From Amoebophrya sp. A120 (lineage: Eukaryota > Sar > Dinophyceae > Syndiniales > Amoebophryaceae): DNA of 64,000 nt. Made by a program: the position numbers and the translations under genes. Below, one piece after another: positions 10,401 to 19,531 of the stretch. The notes beneath the pieces are model-generated. The model did not search any database. It worked only from the letters and a program-made list of their open reading frames with translations, and had not been told where the DNA came from. Numbering within the stretch: position 1 is the first letter of the stretch; every line of letters begins with the position of its first letter. The stretch lies in the NCBI GenBank assembly GCA_905178155.1, contig CAJINV010000009.1:3466768-3530767 (forward strand), given 5' to 3'.

Positions 10401-13087
10401 GAAGAGAACCCCCAACGCACGACGTTTGATGAGGAGGAAGCCTGCGCCAATTTTCCTTCCCTCCTCCTTTCCCCCACCGACGAAGCAGGGAAGGAAATCA
10501 TTGAGGGCGAGCATAGCGAGGTCCTGAAACTCCCAAATTCTATTCTCCAGAAACCGGCGAAGCGGGTGAGAACGCGGCAAATTTCGACTGGGGAGGTTTT
10601 AATTTACGATGAGTCGCAGTTGAAAAAACTGGTCGAACAGAAATTTCAAGCGAACGACGGTAGGAATTACTGTGGAGAGATGGCGACCAGCATGATTGAG
10701 GTGGACGACTTCTACCCGCGAGACGACAGTCATATACTAGTGTCTGACAAAGCAACCGGGCAAACCAGTTTGAAGAGACAAGACCAGGCGGGTGTCTTGC
10801 GCGGGAAATTGTTCAGTGCGAAAGTGTTGCGGTCCGCCTCACCGAAAGCAGACTCGTTTACGACGATGAATTCCCCCAGGATGTTGAATTACGTGCCTGA
10901 AAAATCCACCGCGTTGTCACAGTCGCCCAAATGTTCTTCACCTGGCAGGACTAAATCCCTCTCCGCCTCCCCGTTGAGCCCGATCAGCTTGATGTCCGAG
11001 AGAATCGTGGAAAAGACGCGGCTACAGGCGATGGAGGAATTGGATATCGAACAGCCGGAGATGGCGTTGAAAAAGGAGCAAAATCTGCTGATGAAACCAA
11101 ACAGATTGATTCACGACGCCAGAATAAATACAAGTTCGAACAAGCTTCATCATCTCCGCGGCACCGCTTCCGCCACTTTTTCCTCCTCCGCAGCGAGCAC
11201 CATGCTGGGAGGTTCGCCTTCTTCCCGCGCCACACGGATTCTCTACGACGATCACTTGAGAAAAACCCTCGACCAGCAATCCGACCCGCGGTTTTACGAC
11301 ACGTTTTTCCCAAAATCCTACAAAAGGTCCGAGCAGGCGGAGAAGTTTGATAGAGCCGTGAAGAAAATCTTGGGGTTGACCGTGAAACAGTTGGTGGAAA
11401 GAGCGGCTGTGAAAAATAACATCCGGGTTGGGAAAGCGGGCCAGATTGAGGAGTTTGATCAGCATTTGCACTGTGAAGTGGAGGAGGACAGGTTTATTCA
11501 GCAACTACCACTAACAAAAGAGAACCGGGGGCTGTTCATGAACGAAAAGCAGAAGCAGATGGAGAAGAAGAATCCGTTTTTTTCCAGTAAATGGAATTTC
11601 GGCAGTGAGGACAAATTAGACGTCAATTTGGTTAAAGAGGAGGAACGAATGCGGGCGAACAGGGAGAAGTATGAAAAAGACGAGGAGGGGACAGTAGATG
11701 CTGGTAAAGAACAAGATCAGGACATCATCGACGCGTTGAAAAAGGCGGTTTTGCTAGGGACAATCGACGACGAGGATACTGTGGGCAAAGAACAAGCTGC
11801 TGACAAAGCGGATCATCCGGACGCCGCAACAGAAGTTTTTCCATCCTCGGGTGCTTTCGTACGATCTGCATCCAAGCCAAAACAACCGGTCCCGCTTCGC
11901 GACGGGACGCTTCGCATGATGCACGGTATCGGCATGCCGGTCCCCGAGGCGATCGGGCACCGCTATCGGGATAGAAACTACAGCCTGCGCAAGCAGAAAA
12001 AATCCGCTGAAGAAGTTCTAGCGGAAGCGGGAACGAAGTTTGACCTTACGACGGCGAAGAGTAAAGTGGAAAGAGATGAAACACACCAGGAGCAAGAATT
12101 ACCTCATCATACTGGTGATCACCCAGGTGACAGCAGCAGTGCGTCGACTTCTGCGAAGAAAAGGGCGTTTTTGAAGAATCCAAAACGGTCGAATTCCTTC
12201 GAGTTCCCGCGGTCCGGGAATGATAGAAAGGAAAAGTTGAAAGACGTGAAGAAATTCGAAAAGGAGTACGATCTAGCCAGGAAGGGGGACTACCCTTTTC
12301 TGCGCGCCCCGGCGAAGGACGAGGAGTTTTTAGCGCATAAGTTGGAACTAGAATTAGACGAGGCCGGAGATCGAGCGGTGACGCCGGAAGCAACGCGGGC
12401 TAGTATGGACAAGAAGGTGGAGCGAGAGATTCTGGAGAAAATCAACGGCAACGGCTCGCACTACAAGAGGTCGCCGTATGGGATAAGTCAGGTGAATTAC
12501 AACAGCTATTTGGGGGAATTACGGAAGAAGGAAATGGAGCAAATGTTTCACCAGGACAAATTGTTCTCGCTGCACCCGAATAAAGGCGCTGGGGGAACTG
12601 GTAGTAAAACAAGTGGTGGGCGTGTAGTCGTGAAGGAGCAAAGCATGACAAAGTCGGCTAGTACAGGGACAATAGCAACACAAAGCTCACCTAGAAGTAG
12701 TACACAGCGCAAGAGGTTAACGGAACAGAGTTTGAAGGAAGATCGGAGTCTTTTTCTCCAGTTCCAATATCAACTGTAAAAATGTCTGGGTCTGGAAGAA
12801 TCCAACTTGTCATGCTGATTTTGGATTCTAAAAAAATCTGTATTGCATGAGCAGCAAAGAAAGTCAAGCTTTGCTACACGGAAAGGGCATTTGTCATGCG
12901 GTATAGGCATCAGGAAGCCCTCACAAAATCAGTGATGCTAGGGCATGCATCACAGACATCAGGAGTCATGCAAAATGTGCATGACAAACCTGACAATCTT
13001 CCAAACCCAGACATTTTTACATTTGATATCCAAGCCGACGATATGATGTTGAAGGACCGGGGGGACAGTGGGAAGGCGAAATATTAG
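1497..13087 (+). CDS. Large coiled-coil protein with MATH-like domain, 20 exons
   Basis: The spliced frame encodes 2286 residues. Exons are 1497-1563, 1825-1884, 2039-2075, 2220-2442, 2711-2804, 3089-3133, 3298-3912, 4171-4227, 4513-4590, 4855-4918, 5133-5207, 5522-5956, 6291-6430, 6704-6740, 6921-7315, 7587-7835, 8103-8815, 9077-9115, 9384-12767 and 13034-13087; the total divides by three and ends in TAG. Eighteen introns are introners; one (2076-2219) is GT-AG. Residues about 30-240 are rich in charged and heptad-like sequence (coiled coil). Residues about 509-601, from SPSFTLAG to EITAKVLD, resemble a MATH/TRAF-like beta sandwich; this is a pattern match only. The C-terminal half is charged, low in complexity and rich in Lys, Glu and Ser. 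I do not recognise the full protein. A cytoskeletal or scaffold role is a guess. The start ATG is the first in frame and lies in an AACAATGTC context. Confidence 0.83.
1564..1819. mobile_element. Introner, family A (256 bp)
   Basis: Termini TATCAAATGCAAAAATGTCT and its inverted copy. The 5-bp target duplication gattg is at 1559-1563 and 1820-1824. Removing element plus one copy restores the frame R-E-I-E-L-F-A. Internal TTTGTAATGC at 1635-1644. Confidence 0.93.
1885..2033. mobile_element. Introner, family B (149 bp)
   Basis: Terminal repeat built on GCAAAAGTATCGTACTCGTA. Duplication gggca at 1880-1884 and 2034-2038. Excision restores Q-K-E-G-K-K-T. A second inner inverted pair (GCATTACAAATT and its complement) makes the RNA almost fully self-complementary. 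Confidence 0.93.
2443..2705. mobile_element. Introner, family E (263 bp)
   Basis: Inverted ends carry CTCAACTGTT and AACAGTT-type arms; the right end reads GGGAACGCCATA. Duplication acatc at 2438-2442 and 2706-2710. Excision restores Q-L-D-I-R-R-L. The left arm is the more diverged one. Confidence 0.88.
2805..3083. mobile_element. Introner, family C (279 bp)
   Basis: Ends GAGTAAAAACGTCCCCACC and inverse. Duplication ttcca at 2800-2804 and 3084-3088. Excision restores D-L-I-S-N-V-N. Closely similar along its whole length to the 279-bp element at 55036-55314 in the kinase gene. Confidence 0.93.
3134..3292. mobile_element. Introner, family B (159 bp)
   Basis: Starts TATGCATTGCAAAAG and ends CTTTTGCATTGGATA. 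Duplication gcaca at 3129-3133 and 3293-3297. Excision restores E-V-H-K-L-E-D. Confidence 0.92.
3913..4165. mobile_element. Introner, family A (253 bp)
   Basis: Starts TATGCATTGCAAATATGTCT. Duplication tccga at 3908-3912 and 4166-4170. Excision restores L-Q-F-P-K-E-V. Confidence 0.92.
4228..4507. mobile_element. Introner, family C, diverged target repeat (280 bp)
   Basis: Starts TATCTTGAGTAAAAGCGTCC and ends TTTTTACACAGGATA. Left flank gctgc (4223-4227) and right flank actcc (4508-4512) differ at two bases. Both differences are at third codon positions, so either copy gives Gly-Leu-Pro. Confidence 0.88.
4591..4849. mobile_element. Introner, family A, degraded target repeat (259 bp)
   Basis: Starts TATGAACTGCAAATACGTCT and ends CATATTTGCGATTGATA. 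Flanks tctcg (4586-4590) and gcacg (4850-4854) match at only three of five bases. Excision with a 5-bp loss still keeps the frame, giving N-L-G-V or K-H-G-V depending on the copy kept. Confidence 0.85.
4919..5127. mobile_element. Introner, family F (209 bp)
   Basis: Terminal repeat TATCCAAGAAAAAAACGTTG and inverse, seen once in this window. Duplication gattt at 4914-4918 and 5128-5132. Excision restores L-E-L-D-L-K-W. Confidence 0.9.
5208..5516. mobile_element. Introner, family G (309 bp)
   Basis: Inverted arms contain CGAAATTGACAAAATCGAAA; seen once in this window. Flanks gagat (5203-5207) and gaaat (5517-5521) differ by GAG/GAA, both Glu. Excision restores N-Q-E-I-E-I-M. Confidence 0.9.
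5957..6285. mobile_element. Introner, family D (329 bp)
   Basis: Ends carry AAAAGGAAAAATCCCCCC and the inverse GGGGGGATTTTTCCT. Duplication aagag at 5952-5956 and 6286-6290. Excision restores E-A-D-K-S-L-L. Confidence 0.92.
6431..6698. mobile_element. Introner, family A (268 bp)
   Basis: Starts TATCGAATGCAAAAACATCT. Duplication gatca at 6426-6430 and 6699-6703. Excision restores S-K-G-I-N-N-V. Internal sequence runs in the opposite sense to the copy at 7836. Confidence 0.92.
6741..6915. mobile_element. Introner, family E (175 bp)
   Basis: Starts TATGGCGTTCTCAAACGTTA and ends with its inverse. Duplication gaacg at 6736-6740 and 6916-6920. Excision restores G-Q-E-R-G-P. Only 37 nt of exon separate it from the preceding introner. 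Confidence 0.93.
7316..7581. mobile_element. Introner, family A (266 bp)
   Basis: Starts TATCAAATGCAAATATGTCT and ends TTGCAATGCATA. Duplication gtcct at 7311-7315 and 7582-7586. Excision restores K-M-S-Y-V-R-R. Confidence 0.92.
7836..8097. mobile_element. Introner, family A (262 bp)
   Basis: Starts TATCAAATGTAAAAATGTCT. Duplication aaaaa at 7831-7835 and 8098-8102. Excision restores L-L-K-T-V-G-D-D. Very similar to the copy at 55349, and the reverse complement of the copy at 12768. Confidence 0.92.
8816..9071. mobile_element. Introner, family A (256 bp)
   Basis: Starts TATGCATTGCAAATATGTCT. Duplication atggc at 8811-8815 and 9072-9076. Excision restores P-H-G-E-E-H-Y. Confidence 0.92.
9116..9378. 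mobile_element. Introner, family A (263 bp)
   Basis: Starts TATCACATGTAAAAATGTCT. Duplication cgaag at 9111-9115 and 9379-9383. Excision restores W-E-S-K-G-E-V. Only 39 nt of exon separate it from the previous introner. Confidence 0.92.
12768..13028. mobile_element. Introner, family A, opposite orientation (261 bp)
   Basis: Starts TATCAACTGTAAAAATGTCT. Duplication tccaa at 12763-12767 and 13029-13033. Excision restores L-Q-F-Q-A-D-D and leads to the TAG stop at 13085. Without splicing the frame would stop at once inside the element. Confidence 0.92.
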
Positions 13088-13881
13088 GAAAAGAGAAAGA
13101 CATGGAGGACAGATTTTATTTAAAGTTTACACATAGAACTAGAAGAAAAGCTGTGTCGTTTCTGGCATCTGGCATGCATACCAAATTTACGTTTTTCAAG
13201 TATGGTTTCTTTTTTCAAGCAATACAGCATTTCTGCAGCCTACTTTTTAGCTACCCCTCTAGTTTGAAAATTCTTTCTGTATAATTTTTTGTGTTGCAAG
13301 AAGTCCAAGCGCAAGTCCAAGTTGTCCATGCCTCCCAAAGGTACTGCGTAATTTGGAAAATGCACGAGCCTATGACCCATTCCCAGTTTTTGCCAAGAGC
13401 TTGCCGAAGATCAGAAGCATGCAGCAGACCAGATGGTCGTGTTGACTATCATGATTCATTGTCATGTTCTTTGGCTAGAAGTTCTCGAAAAGCGAAGGAA
13501 GGTCCGGATCAAATTCCCACCGATCATGAACACGACAACCTGATCTTCCAACCGCTCAGTTCTGAATTTGTTCTCGGATCGAAATTCACGATCATGTATC
13601 AGATTTGAATCGTTGATTGAAGCTCCTACATGCAGATCATCGTCAGAGTAGCACCCACCTCAAATGATCGCGATTCATTCAAACACGATCGCAAAGTCTG
13701 TGAACAAGTAGTCCTCTTTTCTGCTACTTCAACCAGCGACCTCCAGGCGATATGCTCGATGTGGCGACTTTTGTTTGTTGAGTTTGAGCAGTAGTGTTGT
13801 TTGTTTTTGTATTCAGATTTTCAACTCCACAAGAAGGTGTAGCGGCTACGTCTGTTCTTGCTCTCAGCTGAAAAAATAACC
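13088..13881. other. Intergenic, no gene seen
   Basis: AT-rich spacer between two + strand genes. A 105-codon open frame at 13291-13608 lacks any family signal and good codon character. No introner termini are visible. Confidence 0.4.
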
Positions 13882-15189
13882 ATGTACGGCTCTAAGAACC
13901 CTTTCGCCGCCCTTGCGGCGGACGAGGACTCCACTTGTTCTAGCGACATTGAACAGAATGAGCAGCGCGTGGTGTGTCAAGAACATCAAACCTCGTCCCC
14001 ACAAAATCCAGCATCGAAGAAGAACAAGAAGAAGGTCGTCCGCAAAAAAGGCACGAAAATAAAGCAGAGAGCTGCTGCAGCCCTCAAGAAGCTGAAATCC
14101 ATGCTGGAGACAGACGGCGAGAAGCAAGATATTACGCAGGACAAAGCTTCCGGCTCCTCGTCAGCATCAGTGCCCGCCCACGCCGCTTCTGTGAGGAAGA
14201 ACAGCAAGGAAATAAATGGCGAGGCATCTTCACACACGCAGTCTTCAAATGCGGTGACACAAGGAGGAGCCAATGGCAAGCGCGGTTCGACTTCGAGTTC
14301 TTCAAGTCCCGGCTCATCATCTGCTGGAGACAAGACGAATGCAGCTGATTGTCCTCCTGCAACACAACTACCTGCGGAGATAGTTCCCACCTCTAGCAGT
14401 ACAACTTCTAGATTTTTCTACCGCCCCGGCGGCGTGGAGGTGCAAGTAGTGGATAACCGCGACCCGGCTCTTTTGACCCTCTTCAAAAACATTCCCAGCG
14501 AAAAGAACCATAGTTGTACTAGCCGCGCGGATCATGCAGGAGTAGGAACAAAACCAAAAGCTTCCTGTGGCTCCAACACAGCACAACTCAGCGAGACGAA
14601 GACCGCGAAACCCGGCGAGGTGATTGAGGTACGGTACAAGCTGTGGCTGTACGAAAAACTGCAGAAGGCTTTGGAAAGGTCGACAAAATTCGGACCAGGG
14701 GCTCCTGTGAGCTCAACACCTGCAGCTGCTGAGCAAACACGATCTGAAAAATCTAGTACCGCTGCGGCCACTTCTACCTCCGCGACCACTGGTTCTACTC
14801 CTTCGAAGACAAAGAACCACCTTGACAGCCTCACTCTCGAGTTCCTGGAAAATCAGAAACCGGTAGATAAAGGCGAGATGGACTGGGTCTTGGGTGTCCC
14901 CAACCTGGTCATAGCCGGATTCGACCAGGGCTGCCGAACCATGAAATGCAAAGAGGTTCGGAAACTGTTTATCCCCTCTAAATCCGGCTACGGGAAGAAA
15001 GGCGCGTCGCAGGGGAAAATCCCGAAAAACGCGGACTTGGTTTTTCTCGTCGAGTGTGTGAAGATCGGAATAGATTGGGAGGGGGAGAACGCGTTGCTGT
15101 CCAGTACGAAAGACGGCCGGAAGCGGAAGTACACCGCGAAGGAAAGGGATGTCAGGAATCGAAGGGCGAAGAAAGCAAAGAAGACTTGA
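13882..15189 (+). CDS. FKBP-type peptidyl-prolyl isomerase-like protein, nuclear
   Basis: Single-exon frame of 435 residues, no introners. The start is the ATG at 13882; the frame extends 8 codons further up but without an earlier ATG. The C-terminal part carries FKBP-type segments: GEVIEVRYKLWLYE near residue 245, then VIAGFDQGCRTMKCKEVRKL and IPSKSGYGKKG near 340-370, then KIPKNADLVFLVECVKI near 380. FKBPs catalyse cis-trans isomerisation of proline bonds. A Ser/Ala/Thr-rich insert of about 60 residues splits the domain. The last 25 residues (RKRKYTAKERDVRNRR onward) look like a nuclear localisation signal, as in nucleolar FKBPs. The N-terminus (NPFAALAADEDS) opens a Lys- and Ser-rich tail. 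Catalytic activity is not certain, since several aromatic pocket residues are hard to place. Confidence 0.88.
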   Translation: MYGSKNPFAALAADEDSTCSSDIEQNEQRVVCQEHQTSSPQNPASKKNKKKVVRKKGTKIKQRAAAALKKLKSMLETDGEKQDITQDKASGSSSASVPAHAASVRKNSKEINGEASSHTQSSNAVTQGGANGKRGSTSSSSSPGSSSAGDKTNAADCPPATQLPAEIVPTSSSTTSRFFYRPGGVEVQVVDNRDPALLTLFKNIPSEKNHSCTSRADHAGVGTKPKASCGSNTAQLSETKTAKPGEVIEVRYKLWLYEKLQKALERSTKFGPGAPVSSTPAAAEQTRSEKSSTAAATSTSATTGSTPSKTKNHLDSLTLEFLENQKPVDKGEMDWVLGVPNLVIAGFDQGCRTMKCKEVRKLFIPSKSGYGKKGASQGKIPKNADLVFLVECVKIGIDWEGENALLSSTKDGRKRKYTAKERDVRNRRAKKAKKT

Positions 15190-15790
15190 TCATTGATCGC
15201 AGACAAGCTCTTCGAGTTGTATCATCTTGAACACGAACTTCAAATGGGCTTTGGCTCTTGCAAACTTGGAACAAATAAAATTCTGCTTATTTCCACAACG
15301 GGATAGAAAATGTGATTGTGATAAAATGAATTGCAAGTACGGACGCGAAACAGCAGCAGGGCGCACGAAAGGCACTCCCGAGTTCACATGATGTTCCTCC
15401 TGCGTTTCAACTTGGCGGGAAGTGAGCTTTTGTTCTTCACGGAGTTTTATCGCTGATCAGTTCGTTCATTTGCAAGTTTTGTAGTAGTGCCGGTGCGGGA
15501 GCGGATGCCGCCCATGCCGCGCAGGCACAAGATCGAGATCCTGTCTACATTCCGATTTTTCTCAGTGGTAGAACTCGTTTTGGAGGCAGCTCTTTGGCAC
15601 AGTGTTTCTAGCTACTTCTCACGCTTGAACTTCACAGTGAAATACTTTAAAAATTTACTGCAATAGGCTCGGTAGTTGTGCCAAAGTCAAAGTCGGCCGG
15701 TAGAATTCTCGATCGTGTAAACTTTTCACCTGAACAATAAAAAAGGGCAAGCTTGTCTCATCAAAGACAAAGAATCCACATCACGTCGAA
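15190..15790. other. Intergenic, no gene seen
   Basis: 600-bp spacer with T-rich tracts. It probably holds the 3' end of the FKBP gene and the leader of the next. No motif, repeat or introner stands out. Confidence 0.4.
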
Positions 15791-16543
15791 ATGGCCTCAT
15801 CTTCCGCTCCGACTCTTTTGGCCGACGGAACGGCCTCTTCAAATCTGGCCGCCTCCCCAGCCACGCTCATCACCACGACCGCAGAAGACTGGCTTTCCTC
15901 CAACGATTTCACTTTGACCACCCGGTCTGTCTACGAAAAACTGATCCACGGGCAGGGCACTTCCGACCGGAACATCGCACAACATATCTTCGTCGACACA
16001 ATTATCGGACTGCACAAGGAGCTGTTGTTGAAAGATTCCATGATTGTGGACGGGAACAACGCGGTTATCGATTACGACACAGGGAATGTTACTAACTGTT
16101 TGAGTTTACTCCCGTTACAGCAGTACCTCCCGGAGCCCGACGAAGAATTCATCAAAAACTGCTGCGACACGCTGCACGAAAGCACGAAGTTAATGGAGAA
16201 AAATCCGCAGCTGCAAGCCGGAATGAATAGTAATCACGAAATCGAGATTTTCCCCACCTGGTTTGAGATGCAGAAGCAGGGAATTGCGGACTACGAGCAG
16301 TTTTTGGAAATGATTCAGGCGGTTTTTGTCCAAATTGCGCATTGCGCGGAACTATTGCAGCAGCAATTGATGCAGTCGGATTTTGGGAAATTATCCCGGA
16401 AGTTGAATGGCGGACTGATTGACCCAGGGACCATTGTCGCAGATGTGCTGAACAACGCGGGATCGGCGGGGCAGGGCGGTTTAGCAGCGACGAGTCTGCT
16501 GCGGCATCCCAGTGTGCACGGGGTCCAGGGAAGGAACTGCTAA
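15791..16543 (+). CDS. Uncharacterised 250-residue protein
   Basis: Single uninterrupted frame with ATG in the context CGAAATGG and stop TAA. The first 30 residues are Ala/Ser/Thr-rich. The rest is well-behaved globular sequence with even hydrophobic spacing, including WLSSNDFTLTTRSVYEKL, HIFVDTIIGLHKELLLKDS and FVQIAHCAELLQQQLMQ, which suggest a mainly helical fold. No signal peptide or membrane segment is visible. I do not recognise a family. It lacks introners, like its two neighbours. Confidence 0.75.
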   Translation: MASSSAPTLLADGTASSNLAASPATLITTTAEDWLSSNDFTLTTRSVYEKLIHGQGTSDRNIAQHIFVDTIIGLHKELLLKDSMIVDGNNAVIDYDTGNVTNCLSLLPLQQYLPEPDEEFIKNCCDTLHESTKLMEKNPQLQAGMNSNHEIEIFPTWFEMQKQGIADYEQFLEMIQAVFVQIAHCAELLQQQLMQSDFGKLSRKLNGGLIDPGTIVADVLNNAGSAGQGGLAATSLLRHPSVHGVQGRNC

Positions 16544-17272
16544 GATAGGTTGCTTTCTGTTGTCGTTTCATGGCACCAGACGGATTGAAACAACGATGAT
16601 GAAGTCACTACCTCACCGAGACAAAGTTTTGGCTCAGAGAACTACGTAGACGTGAAACAGAAACAGAGAAATGGAATGTTTTGCTCTACTCTCCAGAGCC
16701 GGTCGTCGCGCTGGCAGCGACATTCATAAAAAGTGCTTTTATTTCTCATTGTCAGCAGTGGTGTGCAACTTGTTAGGTCCATGTCTAATGTGCCGACGGT
16801 CATGATTAACATCATGAAGAACCTCGGCTTGAAAGCCGGCTCATTTCCTTGTGAACAGATGAGATCCTCGCTGCAAGACAAACCAGATCTGATCTAAAAA
16901 ATCTACGATCTGGTTCTGAGTCTTTCACTTTGATCAAGAGAATTTCACTAGTGATCTCAGTCCTGCTCTGTGCTTGCGATCAAATTGGAGGATCAAAATT
17001 AGTTCGTAATTCCGGTCGAAGGAGAAATTGTTGATTTGTCGTGTGATGAAGACAAGCAACATAACGACCGGCTTCATCATTTCTTGCACCAACACAACAG
17101 CGACACTGAAACTGGATCTGGATCGTAGGATGTTGATTTGGCATTTGTTCGTCCAACTCCGCTTCACGAAAAATTCCTTGATTTAAACGTCTTGAGACAC
17201 CACGAATCTTCGTAGTTATTTCATCCCATCTTCTACATCTTCTTCAGTTGATTTCAAGACAAAGAATCAATC
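16544..17272. other. Intergenic, no gene seen
   Basis: 730-bp spacer. The region just before the next ATG is pyrimidine-rich (TTCATCCCATCTTCTACATC near 17220), possibly the 5' leader of the zinc-finger gene. Nothing else is recognisable. Confidence 0.4.
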
Positions 17273-18790
17273 ATGACCACCTCCCTGAACGACCTGGATG
17301 CGCAGCTGGCTGCGCTAGCGACCGCCAACGACAGCGACAAAGAGGATTCAAGCGACAACGAAAACGAGTCTTCTTCGAGTTCCGATGTCGTTTTCTCTTC
17401 CGATAGTGAAGCTGCTGAAGCCACTGCGAAAAAGAAGAAGAAGACGTCGTCACCGAAAAAGAAATTGACGAGTAAAAAGAGAAAACGAGGAGGGGAGAAG
17501 CCGGCGGATGGTGACACCAAGGGCGGCGATAAAACGACTGCAAAGAACGACGCTGACGCAGAAGCTGATGCTAAAGCTGTTGACAACACCACAGAACCAC
17601 CTGCAGATGGTGCTGATCAGGCGGACCCTGCAACTACACAAGCCAAGACTGAGGAGCAAGACCGCAAGGAGCGGAAAAAGCTGGCCAGGAAACACGCCAG
17701 TAAGGGACTGTCGAAACTCTGCTTCGCTTTTCTCAGAGACGGCGAAGAGGGCTGCAAACACGGCGGGAGGAACAATTGCGTGTTTGAGCACAAACATTTG
17801 TCGCAATTAACCGACCAGGAGCTGATTGCGTTGCGGAAGGATTTGTTCTACAAGCCGTTTGACGAGAAATTATCCTTGAAAATCCAAAATCTCAACATCC
17901 CGACCTGCAAGTCCTTCAACAAAACGGGGTATTGTCCAAAGGGGGGAAACGATTTCTGCCGGTATTGGCACTTAACCGACGCGCACATCGCAAAGTGGGC
18001 GGGGTTCGGGTATTTCTGCGAGGTTTGCACGAAACCGCTGACGAGCAAGGACGCGTATGAGGAGCATCTGGCGTCGAAAAAACACTTGCAGAAGGTGAAT
18101 GAGCAAAAGAATGGGACAACAAATGACGGTTCTGGTTGTGCAGAAGCAGAAGATGGAAATAAAGGTGCCGATGCGGCAGGAGGCAGCTCTGGCGGAAAAA
18201 AGGGAGGGAAAGGCAAGAAAGGTGGCAAGAAAGGCAGCGGCAAGGACCACTACGTCGCATCAAAAAGCGGTAAAACAAGCAGCAGTTTTAGTAGCGACAG
18301 TGGCAAGGGTGGGAATGGTAAAAAGGGGAAGAAGGGCAAAGGGAAAGGAAAACCCACTGGAAAAAGTACTTGGAACGAGGATGGGGCCGCTGGTACAACA
18401 TCCTGGAATTCGAATTCCTGGTCAACATCTTGGTCTAGTAATTCATGGAACAATTCATCAACAAGTGCAGAAGAAAAAAGCAGCGACATCAAAGCGACAC
18501 CCGCAGCAGACGATGCAGCTGCAGCTGCAAGCTCGACCTCCTCACATAAGCGAAAGAGGGAAGAGAGAGATGCCGGCGCTGATGAAAAGCATGGTGATCA
18601 AAAAACAAATGTAGCTGCTGATAACGGGGACGGAATGAAAACAAAAGACACAACAAACGATGCGACAGCTGCCACAGAAGAACAACCTGCTCCGAAAAAA
18701 AAGAAAAAGCGAGGCGTTGATCCGAGAAAACAGAAACGAGAAGAGAAGTGGAACACTGCTGCTGGTGAAGAGGCAGGCGCCTGGTGGTGA
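17273..18790 (+). CDS. CCCH plus U1-type zinc-finger RNA-binding protein
   Basis: Single-exon frame of 505 residues. Residues about 150-180 contain C-x10-C-x7-C-x3-H and residues about 215-240 contain C-x8-C-x7-C-x3-H: two CCCH zinc fingers of the RNA-binding kind. They are followed near residue 245 by FCEVCTKPLTSKDAYEEHL, a C-x2-C-x12-H-x5-H finger of the U1/matrin type. The N-terminus is acidic and Ser-rich, then Lys-rich. The C-terminus is Gly/Lys-rich (GGKKGGKGKKGGKKG), then repeats Trp-Asn-Ser (WNSNSWSTSWSSNSW), and ends in a basic stretch. This layout fits an mRNA-processing or splicing-related nuclear factor; the exact role is inferred. No introners. Confidence 0.92.
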   Translation: MTTSLNDLDAQLAALATANDSDKEDSSDNENESSSSSDVVFSSDSEAAEATAKKKKKTSSPKKKLTSKKRKRGGEKPADGDTKGGDKTTAKNDADAEADAKAVDNTTEPPADGADQADPATTQAKTEEQDRKERKKLARKHASKGLSKLCFAFLRDGEEGCKHGGRNNCVFEHKHLSQLTDQELIALRKDLFYKPFDEKLSLKIQNLNIPTCKSFNKTGYCPKGGNDFCRYWHLTDAHIAKWAGFGYFCEVCTKPLTSKDAYEEHLASKKHLQKVNEQKNGTTNDGSGCAEAEDGNKGADAAGGSSGGKKGGKGKKGGKKGSGKDHYVASKSGKTSSSFSSDSGKGGNGKKGKKGKGKGKPTGKSTWNEDGAAGTTSWNSNSWSTSWSSNSWNNSSTSAEEKSSDIKATPAADDAAAAASSTSSHKRKREERDAGADEKHGDQKTNVAADNGDGMKTKDTTNDATAATEEQPAPKKKKKRGVDPRKQKREEKWNTAAGEEAGAWW

Positions 18791-19531
18791 TACTATGTGT
18801 TTTTGTTATCATCGATTCGAACTGTTGAGGCTGGTACTGAATTCATTCGTTGTAAACCAACACAACTCAATCTCAAGTCATCAAAAAAGTTTAAGAACAA
18901 GGGAGCTGCTGTTGCTACGCAGCATGCGACGCAAGAAGTTGGGCCGGAGTGTCATTGTTCACAAATCCCGTCTGCTGATTTTTGGTTTTTGTGGCTCATC
19001 GTGCATTGTTTTCGAAAGTCGGTTTTCTATTCGGACACAGTAGTTTCAACATCCGATGCCCATGCCTCTTCCGTTCGGTCTTCTTAGTTCCATTCGTCCA
19101 CTCGGTCGTCAACGTCCTGTGTCGTACAAACAATTTTTTCAACAAATCGTCGTGCTGATTTGATGGGTGTTTCCTAATTCGTAATGTCGTACCTTCTTCA
19201 ACATCCTCGTAAGAAGTTTCGGTTGTGCAGAAAGTTTGGCATATCTCGGTTTCCTCGTAAGTACTGGTTTTATTCGTGCGATTTCGTCGTCGTTGTCTTT
19301 TCCTGCTTGTCGCGCACTTTTTACTTTGAAAACGATTTGAAAAAACGAAAACCAATTCGATCAGGAACCTCAAACTCCAACCTAATTCCCATGTAGGTTT
19401 CTACTCATCGCCCCTTAGATATTCAAGTTCTACAAAAGTTTCGTTACTCATAGTCACATCCAAAAATCCTTGAGCCTATACTACCACTAGAAATTTCCAA
19501 CTGCCTTTGCCAACTAAGATACACGCAAAAC
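18791..19531. other. Intergenic, no gene seen
   Basis: 740-bp spacer, AT-rich with TTTTT tracts. Short frames exist on both strands but none is conserved-looking. No introner. Confidence 0.4.

Noticed and set aside
16628-16645. TTTTGGCTCAGAG resembling part of a dinoflagellate spliced leader
   Set aside because: Only a short partial match without the upstream leader sequence or a donor site; likely chance.
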